Of a DNA stretch of 32,767 nucleotides, positions 16,252 to 24,388 are shown piece after piece. The notes below the pieces were generated by a model, which was not told the origin of the DNA, ran no database searches, and saw nothing but the letters and a program-made list of their open reading frames with translations. Both the position numbers and the translations under genes were made by a program. Position 1 is the first letter of the stretch. The number at the start of each line of letters is the position of its first letter. The stretch is from the NCBI GenBank assembly GCA_913049915.1, contig CAJWZC010000038.1, positions 1 through 32,767 of the forward strand, read 5' to 3'. The DNA comes from an uncultured Colwellia sp. Its GTDB lineage: Bacteria > Pseudomonadota > Gammaproteobacteria > Enterobacterales > Alteromonadaceae.

Positions 16252-16917
16252 TTACGAAAACATATTTTTCAAGCTATCCGCTAGCTCAACAAAACGCTCT
16301 TTCATACTACGTTTGACTTTAATACTAACGCCACTGAAAATAGAGAGACCTTCTATAATAATGGTCGGTTTACTAGCACTATTTTGATTTAGTGTTGATG
16401 ATCTTGTTTGACTTGCCGCTATATTATCAATGCTACCAAAGATACAGAACACTTTTGTTACTACATTGACATTTTCAGGTACATAAATAGTATTACCACT
16501 AAATAAGCTAAACATTTTGATGCGAACCACTTCTTGGTTAAACTGAGCATCGGTAAAATCAATATCAGTACCACTGAATATACTTAAATAACGTGTTTCT
16601 TTAGCTACTTTCCAGACACCACCGCTGCTACTACCACTAAAGATATTCACCATAGTATCAAAATCTTCTGCTTCACCCGGGACAAAGTTTGGCGCTAAGT
16701 CTTGCTTTTTATTTTCCACAAAAGCTTTATCAACCACAAGTGGTAAATCACTGGTTAAATCTACCAAATCTTGGTGGTTTGCCAATTCCATGGCTTGGTC
16801 TAAACGACGTTCGAAAGCCTCATAAGATAACTCGCCATGGCTATAGTTCATGATCAATTGATCTATTACTTCACTACGAACGGTTTCAATAGGCCTATCT
16901 GTTAGGGTAACGGTCAT
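16252..16917 (-). CDS. DUF1707 / LiaF-like cell-envelope protein
   Basis: A 221-residue protein. Residues 5-60 form a DUF1707 domain (VRSEVIDQLIMNYSHGELSY followed by FERRLDQAMEL), a short helical module near the N-terminus of many envelope-associated proteins. Residues about 85-205 repeat a beta motif four times: NIFSGSSS, SIFSGTDIDF, SLFSGNTIYV and SIFSGVSIKV, the right-handed beta-helix of the LiaF C-terminal domain (DUF2154). LiaF-type proteins help sense envelope or antibiotic stress. No transmembrane helix is seen here, unlike Bacillus LiaF, so it is probably cytosolic. AAGGAAAG before the ATG supports the start. No liaRS-like genes lie nearby. Confidence 0.8.
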   Translation of the reverse strand: MTVTLTDRPIETVRSEVIDQLIMNYSHGELSYEAFERRLDQAMELANHQDLVDLTSDLPLVVDKAFVENKKQDLAPNFVPGEAEDFDTMVNIFSGSSSGGVWKVAKETRYLSIFSGTDIDFTDAQFNQEVVRIKMFSLFSGNTIYVPENVNVVTKVFCIFGSIDNIAASQTRSSTLNQNSASKPTIIIEGLSIFSGVSIKVKRSMKERFVELADSLKNMFS

Positions 16918-17245
16918 TTTACTTTCCTTGTTCTTATAAGTTATTTATTACTTATTTACATATGAATAACACTGTAACAAATACAGTAGCAATGACAATG
17001 CCAATAATATTAACGCTATAATACAATAAGTTATCAAAAAAAATAGACTGCCGATTGATAAAAGTACAATTAACTGGTTATTTTGACTAAAATTAGAAGG
17101 ATATTACGGAGTAAAATTTAGAAGATATAACAAATTATGTATAAAAATGATGTTATAAAAAGTACTTTAACCTTGGATTACGTTTGAATTATTAACCTAG
17201 GAACTAAACAATTAAAACTTCATAGATAACTATGATCTAATAAAG

Positions 17246-17402
17246 ATAATATAGTGGCTGAACTTAAGCGTGTATTGTTCAATTTAAAAAAATTTACAGG
17301 ATTCGATTATTAACATAGCGGTTAAGAGTTAAAATCTTTATATTTAACTCTGCGCTAGTAAACATAATATAGTGGCTTAACTTGAAAGTGTATTGCTCAA
17401 TT
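17246..17402 (+). repeat. Pair of 39-bp direct repeats, 118-bp spacing
   Basis: Copies at 17246-17284 and 17364-17402 share 34 of 39 bases. A 9-nt inverted repeat lies between them. It may be a tandem insertion of a small palindromic element. Confidence 0.65.
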
Positions 17403-17414
17403 AAAATGAAAATA

Positions 17415-17450
17415 CACGGAGTTGACGTTAGTCAATGAGTACCTTTGACG
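17415..17450 (+). repeat. Dispersed repeat core, copy 1
   Basis: Begins CACGGAGTTGACG and includes TTGAC-GTTA-GTCAA, an internal dyad. It is identical at 35 of 36 bases to 21007-21042, 3.6 kb away. Confidence 0.75.
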
Positions 17451-17503
17451 TCTTAAGTATGCTAACGACGAATAAGATAAGTAACTATTAATGACTTGTC
17501 TAT

Positions 17504-18076
17504 TTAGTGAAGGACCGGGCGTATTGCTAGACCTGCACAAATTTCAGCTTCGGCTATTAATATCTCTTCTAAGCGCTGATCAACGTCTGCTTTGTCACAA
17601 TACTCGTACGCCAGCTCAACAAATAAGTTTTTATGCTTTTCTTCTGAGTTTGCAATAGCGACATACAGGTCTTTATCTTTACCTTCTGGTAAAGCCTGAG
17701 AAATTAACCAGAATTTCTCATAACCACGCGCTTCGATTACTGCCGCAACGAGTAATCTATCCATTAAAAAGAAACTACTACCGTTACGAAATAACGCACG
17801 TAGTTGGTTGATATATGGGTCTTTTTTATCTTGTCCTAATGTGATGTCACGGGCAATAAGTAACTTTAACACTTGTTTGAAATGAATAAGTTCTTCAATG
17901 GCTAAGTCTGTCATAGCACGAACCAGTTTAGCCTTGTCAGGATAATGAGACAGCATTGCCATTGCCATACCTGAGGCTTTCTTCTCAGCTGCTGCATGGT
18001 CTTGTAAAAAATGACCAAAGTCTGCCATAACGGCATCAACCCAATCTTGACCCGTGTGGTGTTTTAATTCAAACAT
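17504..18076 (-). CDS. miaE: tRNA-(ms2io6A)-hydroxylase
   Basis: A 190-residue diiron protein of the MiaE family. The carboxylate-bridged diiron ligands fit a ferritin-like helix bundle: E31, E62 and H65 (EELIHF), E115 (VIEARGYEKF), and E145 or E146 with H148 (NSEEKHKN). In the family the enzyme hydroxylates the isopentenyl group of ms2i6A at position 37 of tRNAs reading U-starting codons, using oxygen. The length and the MFELKHHTGQDWVDAVMADF opening fit MiaE. It stands alone, with repeats downstream and the sulfotransferase gene upstream on the same strand. Confidence 0.9.
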   Translation of the reverse strand: MFELKHHTGQDWVDAVMADFGHFLQDHAAAEKKASGMAMAMLSHYPDKAKLVRAMTDLAIEELIHFKQVLKLLIARDITLGQDKKDPYINQLRALFRNGSSFFLMDRLLVAAVIEARGYEKFWLISQALPEGKDKDLYVAIANSEEKHKNLFVELAYEYCDKADVDQRLEEILIAEAEICAGLAIRPVLH

Positions 18077-18209
18077 ATTTACTACTCTCTACAACGGTAT
18101 TTATTTAATGGAAGTTACGTTTACTATTTGAATAGCACTATTGACGTGATTTTACCTGTGAATTTTTCACTCTACAATAGTTAACACTACCGCTAGTTAA
18201 TAAAAGCTA

Positions 18210-18845
18210 CTAATAAAGTAACTTATCAATTTTACCTTTATTAGTAGATTCTACTTTTAACTTGTTATGGAGACCTTGCCAGGCTTTGACTTTACCACCG
18301 AGGTTAATTTTTTTAAAACCGCCCTCTCTTGCCTTAGTACTGTCAATATTAAGAAAAGCTAACATTTCCAAGTAACTTTTTTCATCACTGACATCAATGG
18401 TAAGCAAGTCTTGTGCTCTGTTTTTAAAGTAATCTTTAATACCTTGTTGATGGCGGTTATAACAGCTAAGTAAAAACTCATCTCTGTTAAGGTTATCGTC
18501 GTTAAGTGGAAAAAACACTTCATTATAACAACGTTTTAAATGTGGATTAAAACCACCATCAGTACGCTGTAAGTTAACCATCATACGCTGCAACAATTGC
18601 CTAATAGACGGCAACCATCTTTTAGGAGAACGAGTGAGATAAATAAACTTACTATTAGGGAAGTGTTTATCTAGTTTTTGGTAATCACAGAAAATTGGCG
18701 TATCCGCTAGCACTTGCGCTTGTGAAAAGGCCTCTTGGGTATAGGCATTATGCGCTGTTTTAAAACCTTGCTCTAACATGGCTAAGCAAACACTGGTGGT
18801 TGCCGTTCGAGGTAAACCAATAATAAAAATTTTTTCTATCGACAC
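18210..18845 (-). CDS. Sulfotransferase family protein
   Basis: A 211-residue cytosolic protein with the PAPS-binding signatures of sulfotransferases: the 5'-phosphosulfate loop IIGLPRTATTSV (8-19), and the 3'-phosphate segment FIYLTRSPKRWLPSI, where R and S contact the nucleotide. The C-terminal GFKKINLGG is a shortened version of the usual last loop. It would transfer sulfate from PAPS to an unknown hydroxyl or amine acceptor. The start is GTG, with AAGG upstream. It is short for the family (often 250-300 residues) but complete. No capsule or lipid genes beside it reveal the acceptor. Confidence 0.78.
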   Translation of the reverse strand: MSIEKIFIIGLPRTATTSVCLAMLEQGFKTAHNAYTQEAFSQAQVLADTPIFCDYQKLDKHFPNSKFIYLTRSPKRWLPSIRQLLQRMMVNLQRTDGGFNPHLKRCYNEVFFPLNDDNLNRDEFLLSCYNRHQQGIKDYFKNRAQDLLTIDVSDEKSYLEMLAFLNIDSTKAREGGFKKINLGGKVKAWQGLHNKLKVESTNKGKIDKLLY

Positions 18846-18980
18846 TAAACAAAGCCTTTTAAATATGAAAATAGTACTGAAATAATACTGAAAAAAATCA
18901 AACTAACATTTCAGTTCAATTGTAATAAAATAGCAGTAAAATAGAATGAATAACTTGCTAAAAAAAAACGATTATAACTT

Positions 18981-18999
18981 ATTTGTTACTTTAACAAAT
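18981..18999. promoter_or_regulatory. Operator-like palindrome upstream of the CoA-transferase gene
   Basis: ATTTGTTA-CTT-TAACAAAT, perfect 8-nt arms with a 3-nt centre, ends 6 bases before the -35 element at 19006. The position suits a repressor or activator site; the regulator is unknown. Confidence 0.45.
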
Positions 19000-19005
19000 A
19001 CACAT

Positions 19006-19034
19006 TTGACAGTGATCAATAAATACCTTATTTA
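19006..19034 (+). promoter_or_regulatory. Sigma-70 promoter for the CoA-transferase-GNAT gene
   Basis: TTGACA (19006-19011), 17-bp spacer, TATTTA (19029-19034). The -35 is a perfect consensus match and the -10 matches 4 of 6. The start codon is 50 bases downstream. Confidence 0.6.
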
Positions 19035-19084
19035 TGAGAGCATACTAAGTGCATGCCAAGTAAATTTACAGCTAAGGAAAATTC

Positions 19085-20929
19085 ATGACAGCACAAGATG
19101 AGCAGCGTGAGAGTGTTAAATGGCGTGATTACTTAAAATCAGGTAATCGTATATTTATCGGCTCCAATGCTGCAGTACCTAATGCCTTAATCGATGATTT
19201 AATAGCCAATAGTCAAGGACTACATGATATTGAAACCGTTCATATTTTAACATTGTCTGAGAATGTCTGGGCTAAACGTGAGCATAAAGACTTATTTAAA
19301 GTAAATAGCTTGTTCATCGGTGGAAAAAATATTCGTGAAGCGATTGCCGAGGGCCGTGGTGATTATACCCCTTGTTTTATTTCCGATGTACCACGTTTAT
19401 TTAATGAAAATAGTTTACCACTCGATGCCGCACTTATTATGGTGAGCCCGCCTGATGAATATGGCTATTGCTCATTAGGGGTTAGTGTAGATATCGTTTC
19501 TTCCGCAGTAAAGGCAGCTAAATATGTCATTGCACAAATAAATACAAAAATGCCACGTACCAATGGTCATAGCTTTGTTCATGTAAATCAAATTCATGCA
19601 TGGATAAATGTCGAGCAAGATCTGCCGCAGGTTATACCACCAGAAGTTGATCGTCGTACTGAGCAAATAGGCCAGTATGTTGCCATGTTGATTGAAAATG
19701 GCGCGACTTTACAAATAGGAATAGGAAAAATTCCTGAAGCAGTCTTACGTTATTTAGGTAACCACAAAGACTTAGGTATTCACAGTGAAATGATCTCCGA
19801 TGGTGTGATTGATCTCATGCTAAAAGGCGTTATCAATAACCGTAAAAAAACCTATCACAAGGGAAAAGCTGTAGTCACTTTTTGTATTGGTACTCAAAAA
19901 GTCTATGACTTTGTTGATGGCAACCCACACATTGAGTTTTATCCCTCAGAGCATGTTAACTCGCCTGTTAAAATCGCTAGAAATGACAATATGGTTTCTA
20001 TTAATAGTGCCATTGAAGTCGACTTAACTGGTCAGGTGGTTTCAGATTCGATCGGCTATCAGTTCTATAGTGGCATTGGTGGACAAGTTGATTTTGTTAG
20101 AGGCGCTTCGTTAAGTAAAGGCGGTAAGCCAATTATTGCCCTTCCTTCCACCACAAGAGATGGCAAAACATCACGTATTGTTGCACATATAACTGAAGGT
20201 GGCGGCGTAGTAACTTCACGTGGTCATGTTTCTTATGTAGTAACAGAATTTGGTATTGCCTCACTGCAAGGTAAAAGTATACGAGAGCGTGCCCTAGAGC
20301 TAATTAAAATTGCCCATCCTAAATTTAGAGATAAACTACTTAGCGATGTGCGTAAGCATTATTGGGTACCTGAGTACCAAGAAAGCTCACCAAGTTCAGT
20401 ACCTGAATTAGGTACCATAGAAATGAAGCGCTTTAATTTTGCCGATGTTAATTATATTTTGCGGCCTTTAGCGCCAGCTGATGAACGAAAATTACAAGAG
20501 TTTTTCTATTCTCACAATAAAGAAACCTTGATGATGCGTTACAACCATCACATTACTCAAATGACACGAGAGAAGTCTTGTAACTTGGTCAGTGTTAACC
20601 AACATGTAGATCTTGCTTTATGTTTTACCAAAAAAGATTCTTTAGGTGAAGCCATTCAAGCCGTGGCAAGATATTACTTTATCGAAAGTATCAATAGTGG
20701 CGAGGTAGCTTTTGTAATTAAAGAAAGCTTACGTGGCCGCGGTATGGCAAGTACATTATTAGGTGAAATGATTGCTATCGCTAAAATCCGGAAACTTGAT
20801 AGCTTAGTGGCTTGTGTAAGACAAGATAACGTCTCTATGTTGAAGGTTTTTGAGAGAGCTGGTTTTTTCCGCCAGCCGAGTGATGATTTTGATGAAGTAA
20901 GCTTAGAACTACCACTTAATACTAAGTAA
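19085..20929 (+). CDS. Acetyl-CoA hydrolase/CoA-transferase fused to GNAT acetyltransferase
   Basis: A 614-residue two-domain cytosolic protein. Residues about 10-430 are a class I CoA-transferase of the acetyl-CoA hydrolase/4-hydroxybutyrate CoA-transferase (Cat2) type: SPPDEYGYCSLG (121-132), GIHSEMISDG (231-240) with likely catalytic E235, and the C-terminal SRIVAHITEGGGVVTSRGHV and VTEFGIASLQGKS. Residues about 449-614 are a GNAT domain (YILRPLAPADE, then the acetyl-CoA loop ESLRGRGMASTLLGEM and NVSMLKVFERAGF). The fusion parallels Pat-type protein acetyltransferases, where GNAT is joined to a different acyl-CoA enzyme. AAGGAAAA precedes the ATG. The next gene is a deacetylase. Confidence 0.87.
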   Translation: MTAQDEQRESVKWRDYLKSGNRIFIGSNAAVPNALIDDLIANSQGLHDIETVHILTLSENVWAKREHKDLFKVNSLFIGGKNIREAIAEGRGDYTPCFISDVPRLFNENSLPLDAALIMVSPPDEYGYCSLGVSVDIVSSAVKAAKYVIAQINTKMPRTNGHSFVHVNQIHAWINVEQDLPQVIPPEVDRRTEQIGQYVAMLIENGATLQIGIGKIPEAVLRYLGNHKDLGIHSEMISDGVIDLMLKGVINNRKKTYHKGKAVVTFCIGTQKVYDFVDGNPHIEFYPSEHVNSPVKIARNDNMVSINSAIEVDLTGQVVSDSIGYQFYSGIGGQVDFVRGASLSKGGKPIIALPSTTRDGKTSRIVAHITEGGGVVTSRGHVSYVVTEFGIASLQGKSIRERALELIKIAHPKFRDKLLSDVRKHYWVPEYQESSPSSVPELGTIEMKRFNFADVNYILRPLAPADERKLQEFFYSHNKETLMMRYNHHITQMTREKSCNLVSVNQHVDLALCFTKKDSLGEAIQAVARYYFIESINSGEVAFVIKESLRGRGMASTLLGEMIAIAKIRKLDSLVACVRQDNVSMLKVFERAGFFRQPSDDFDEVSLELPLNTK

Positions 20930-20960
20930 TTATAATACTTTCAAATAAATTGAATACACA

Positions 20961-21080
20961 GTGATTGTTCAGATTTAAGCGTTAGAGTTCAAGTAAAAGG
21001 AAAAAGCACGGAGTTGACGTTAGTCAATGAGTACTTTTGACGCATTAATTGGACTCTAACGAAATAATCTGAATATTCAC
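20961..21080. repeat. Dispersed palindromic element, copy 2
   Basis: Between the CoA-transferase and deacetylase genes. The left arm (GTGA, AGATT, GTTAGAGTTC at 20961-20990) is imperfectly inverse to the right arm (GGACTCTAAC 21051-21060, AATCT 21066-21070, TCAC 21077-21080). The 36-bp core 21007-21042 matches 17415-17450 at 35 positions. Confidence 0.7.
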
Positions 21081-21101
21081 TCGTAAATAAAGAGAGTTTT
21101 T

Positions 21102-22067
21102 ATGCCAGTTGGAATAATAGGCCACTATCGATGTGGCGAACATGATATGGGTGACCACCACCCTGAAAATGGTAAACGCTTATCCGCTATTTCAGACCAA
21201 TTAATTCGTAGTGGCTTAGATTACGTAGTCCGTCAGTTTGACTCGAAACCTATTGATAAGAGTTTGCTAGCCTTAGCGCACACGCAAAAATATATTGATT
21301 TTGTTTTTGATAATGCCCCTACCGAAGTTAACGGTGAAACTGAGGAAAACTTTACCGTCGGTGAAGATTCTGTGATGAATACAAAAACACTGACCTCTAT
21401 TTTGTATTCAGCAGGCGCTGCTGTTGATGCTGTAGATTTAGTGATGGAAGGTACCTTATGTTCGGCATTTTGTGCAACAAGACCACCAGGGCATCACGCA
21501 GAACACAATAAAGGCATGGGTTTTTGCTTTTTCAATAATGTTGCCGTAGCCGCGGCTTACGCTAAGCAAAAGTATGGTTTAAAACGTGTCGCTATAGTCG
21601 ACTTTGATGTGCATCACGGTAACGGTACTGAAGATATTATAAAAAATTACTTTAAGGCCTCGTCAGAAGACGATAAAGGTTACTTATTTTGCTCAAGTTA
21701 TCAAGATGCACTTTATCCTTTTGAAACTGAAGAAAGTGTTACTCCACCTATTATCAACACACCTTTAGCTACAACAACAAAGGGGGCCCAGTTCCGTGAA
21801 AAATTAACGACACATTGGTTTCCGGCTTTGCATAAGTTTAAACCTGAAATAATTATTATTTCTGCAGGATTTGACGCCCATATTGAAGATGATATGTCGC
21901 AGGTAAGTTTAACTGAGGCGGATTATCGCTGGCTAACAGATGAGCTTAAAACTATCGCTAGTGAATATGCTGAAGGCCGAATTGTTTCAGTGCTTGAAGG
22001 CGGTTATGCACCCAGTGCATTAGGTCGAAGTGTTGTTGCCCATATAAACGGATTAATAGGTAACTAG
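21102..22067 (+). CDS. Histone deacetylase family protein (class II type)
   Basis: A 321-residue zinc deacetylase of the HDAC/AcuC/acetylpolyamine amidohydrolase superfamily. Active-site blocks are complete: RPPGHHAEHNKGMGFCFFNN with H131 and H132, VDFDVHHGNGT with D167, D169 and H171 (charge relay and zinc ligands), SAGFDAH with the second zinc aspartate, and EGGY with the transition-state tyrosine. Cytosolic. It would remove acyl groups from lysine or polyamines. It follows the CoA-transferase-GNAT gene by 172 bp with a palindromic element in between, so the two may act as a writer/eraser pair. GAGAG precedes the ATG. Which substrate it uses cannot be told. Confidence 0.9.
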   Translation: MPVGIIGHYRCGEHDMGDHHPENGKRLSAISDQLIRSGLDYVVRQFDSKPIDKSLLALAHTQKYIDFVFDNAPTEVNGETEENFTVGEDSVMNTKTLTSILYSAGAAVDAVDLVMEGTLCSAFCATRPPGHHAEHNKGMGFCFFNNVAVAAAYAKQKYGLKRVAIVDFDVHHGNGTEDIIKNYFKASSEDDKGYLFCSSYQDALYPFETEESVTPPIINTPLATTTKGAQFREKLTTHWFPALHKFKPEIIIISAGFDAHIEDDMSQVSLTEADYRWLTDELKTIASEYAEGRIVSVLEGGYAPSALGRSVVAHINGLIGN

Positions 22068-22143
22068 TTCTAACGTAAGGTTTTTAACTATTATTTAATG
22101 GTTTAATTTAGCCAAACCTTGGGTTTTTCGGATTATAATCAAT

Positions 22144-22180
22144 AAAAAAGGCCGTAAGTCATATGACTTACGGCCTTTTA
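22144..22180. terminator. Bidirectional terminator between convergent genes
   Basis: GGCCGTAAGTCAT (22150-22162) is followed directly by its perfect complement ATGACTTACGGCC (22163-22175), flanked by AAAAAA and TTTT. It stops the deacetylase gene and the outer-membrane gene alike. Confidence 0.88.
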
Positions 22181-22217
22181 ATTTTAAATAATTGTTACTT
22201 AAAAGCACTCTAATAGA

Positions 22218-23471
22218 CTAGAAATACCATGCTAAAGATAGTTGCGCATGATCATCGTTACTTAAGCTGTAAAGTAGATCATTTTCTTCATTACTTTGTA
22301 TCAGTCTGACATCGATACTGGCAATAAAGTTATCACCAAAGCGACGGTTTGCTTCAATAATAAAGCTAAAAGCATTGTGATCTAAATCACTACCAAAGCC
22401 CATTAATAGCTCACTACTTTGCATGTCATTAAACGCCAATCTCGCTCCGATAAATAAATCATTTTGCAAAAGTGAGCCTTGCGCGCCGAGTTCAACTTCA
22501 CCGCGTGAATCCCAGCTATGCTCCATCAATAAACCTAAATCGATATTCGATTCAAACACACCAACAAAGCTGTATTCAAAACCTGCTTGGCTGGCCCAAA
22601 AATCTTCCAGACTAGTACTACGATGTATGCCTTCAAACTTCCACAGCCAGTCACCTAATGTTGCTTGTACATTAACACCGAGTTGGTCCATTTGGGCGTA
22701 ATACTGCTGTAATTCTAGTACTTGGCTTGATGTCGGCTCTAGTGATGGACTTAAATAAGCTTCACGGTTAGTGCCATGAAACCAAGAAGCACCTAAATCA
22801 AAATCACCGACACTATGTGCCCAACGTAGTGCTATATCTAAGTGCTGTTGACCCGCTGAAGATTCATAATTAACATTATCTTCATCAACTACAAATGATC
22901 CGCGTAAACGCCCTTCTTCACCTGCATAGGTTCTTTCTCGAAAACCTGGTAGTAAAAATACATCAACAATTCCCCAATCATTAACTAATGATAAGTTAAT
23001 CATTTGCTGGCCTAACTTGTCTTCACCATCAAAGTCTTCAACACCATCAGTTTGGTTAATCACATCAGTAAGATGTTGGAACTCAGTAACGCCCCAAAAC
23101 TCTTTACGAATACCAACACGAAGTTCCCAGTCATCACTTGCATGAACATAGGCCAACTCACGAATATCGCCATGAGTTCGTTGCTCGTCATGACTATCAA
23201 CACGATAAAAAGGTGTAAAAATAACGCTGTCGTTGCCATCATTCCATTGCCAATAAAGTTCTGGCTCTATTGATATTGATGTTTGACTATGACCCAACTG
23301 TTGAGGATCCAGTGCTTCTTCAAAAAAGTAGCGCTGTTCTACTGCAATATTGCCAGAAGCTTCAAACTCAACGTCACTCGCTTGCGCCAGGTTACCAAGC
23401 AGTAAGCTCGCGCTAACTGCCATCGCAGTTATTGATTGCTTTAGTTTGGTGTTAAAGCTTCTAGTTAACAT
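22218..23471 (-). CDS. Outer-membrane beta-barrel protein of the exporter operon
   Basis: A 417-residue protein with a cleavable signal peptide (residues 1 to about 31, SITAMAVSASLLLGNLAQAS) and alternating strands ending in the C-terminal aromatic LSLAWYF, the signature recognised by the outer-membrane barrel assembly machinery. Strands with SQTSISIEPELYWQWN and DWELRVGIRKEFWGV resemble DUF1302-type or related barrels that accompany RND exporters. It is the last gene of the exporter-LolA-like-barrel set, with a 36-bp gap from its upstream neighbour. AAAGGG lies before the ATG. It probably forms or supports the outer-membrane end of the export path. The exact family is uncertain. Confidence 0.72.
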   Translation of the reverse strand: MLTRSFNTKLKQSITAMAVSASLLLGNLAQASDVEFEASGNIAVEQRYFFEEALDPQQLGHSQTSISIEPELYWQWNDGNDSVIFTPFYRVDSHDEQRTHGDIRELAYVHASDDWELRVGIRKEFWGVTEFQHLTDVINQTDGVEDFDGEDKLGQQMINLSLVNDWGIVDVFLLPGFRERTYAGEEGRLRGSFVVDEDNVNYESSAGQQHLDIALRWAHSVGDFDLGASWFHGTNREAYLSPSLEPTSSQVLELQQYYAQMDQLGVNVQATLGDWLWKFEGIHRSTSLEDFWASQAGFEYSFVGVFESNIDLGLLMEHSWDSRGEVELGAQGSLLQNDLFIGARLAFNDMQSSELLMGFGSDLDHNAFSFIIEANRRFGDNFIASIDVRLIQSNEENDLLYSLSNDDHAQLSLAWYF

Positions 23472-23507
23472 ATAGATAACCCTTTATCTAACAAAAGTAT
23501 CATCAGC

Positions 23508-24317
23508 TTAACGCGCTCTTTTTAATGAATTTCGGTTAAAGTCACTGTCAGTCAAGCCAGTTTTAAAGTCATAATTACTCCATTTAAGTTCAGTACTTTT
23601 ACCATTTTGATGATTAATCATTTCTTGTTTATCAGCGCGCCAGTGCTTGACTAAATATTGCTTATAACTGCTAAAAGTTAACGTTTTAAGTAATGAGTCT
23701 TTACGATCATAAAAATCAATTTTATTCATTCGGTATTCTAATGTATCAATCCATACAACACGGCGTGTATACCCTGAGTTTTCATCTATTGGATATTGCT
23801 CAACCTTGAAGTTTGTTAAACCATTAACTTCTTCTACACCGAGATACTTATAAGTATATTTTTCTACTTCAAACGAACTTAAATCTTCAAAAGCAAACTC
23901 TGAGCCCATAAAAGGACCTGACTTGTTTCGTGATGAAATACGTTTAACGCGCTTTAATGCAGGTAAAAATAGCCATTGCTCATCTGATTCAACAGGATGA
24001 GAAAAACTTAAAAAAGCAGTGCCTTTAACATCACGTGGTTTATTAAAAATAGTCAAACTTTTATCACCGTCACCATGAACTTCTAATGACTTCATTTTAA
24101 TTTCACGAATACTTTCTTGCCCTTGTTTATTACGCAATAACATCAACATATCAGCAGTACTGTCTTGCCAGCCTAAATCTCGTTTCTTTGCTTCCATTGA
24201 GATATCTAAGCCTTTTTGCTCTTCTGCGCTTAAAGCAAAAGAAGTATTTGAGACAAGAGTTAAACTTAACGCGCTTAGCATTATTACAGCACTGAATAAT
24301 ATTTTTTTAGTTAACAT
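23508..24317 (-). CDS. LolA-like outer-membrane lipoprotein-sorting family protein
   Basis: A 269-residue periplasmic protein: signal peptide 1-28 (FSAVIMLSALSLTLVSNTSF, then ALS) and one large beta-rich domain of the PF17131-like LolA superfamily group. Typical segments are FLSFSHPVESDEQWLFLPAL, KRVKRISSRNKSGPFMGSEF and YEDL-like FEDLSSFEVEKYTYKYLG. The fold is a half-barrel that holds a lipid or lipoprotein. It sits between an RND exporter and an outer-membrane barrel, which suggests that it carries a hydrophobic cargo across the periplasm. AAGGA before the ATG supports the start. Cargo not known. Confidence 0.83.
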   Translation of the reverse strand: MLTKKILFSAVIMLSALSLTLVSNTSFALSAEEQKGLDISMEAKKRDLGWQDSTADMLMLLRNKQGQESIREIKMKSLEVHGDGDKSLTIFNKPRDVKGTAFLSFSHPVESDEQWLFLPALKRVKRISSRNKSGPFMGSEFAFEDLSSFEVEKYTYKYLGVEEVNGLTNFKVEQYPIDENSGYTRRVVWIDTLEYRMNKIDFYDRKDSLLKTLTFSSYKQYLVKHWRADKQEMINHQNGKSTELKWSNYDFKTGLTDSDFNRNSLKRAR

Positions 24318-24388
24318 ATAAAATCCTTATAAAACTATTATGAAATTTTTTGTAAAGCATTTGAGAGTATGAGTAAACCTAGACTTAT

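Larger units (their letters stand above)
16918..17503. other. Non-coding region with several repeats
   Basis: 586 bp without a convincing gene. It holds two 39-bp direct repeats (17246-17284 and 17364-17402, five mismatches; both begin ATAATATAGTGGCT), an inverted repeat AGAGTTAAA/TTTAACTCT between them (17325-17333, 17343-17351), and a 36-bp element at 17415-17450 that is repeated at 21007-21042. Confidence 0.6.

Noticed and set aside
23052-23273. Small frames on both strands within the outer-membrane barrel gene
   Set aside because: Out-of-frame shadows of a barrel gene with signal peptide and proper C-terminus.
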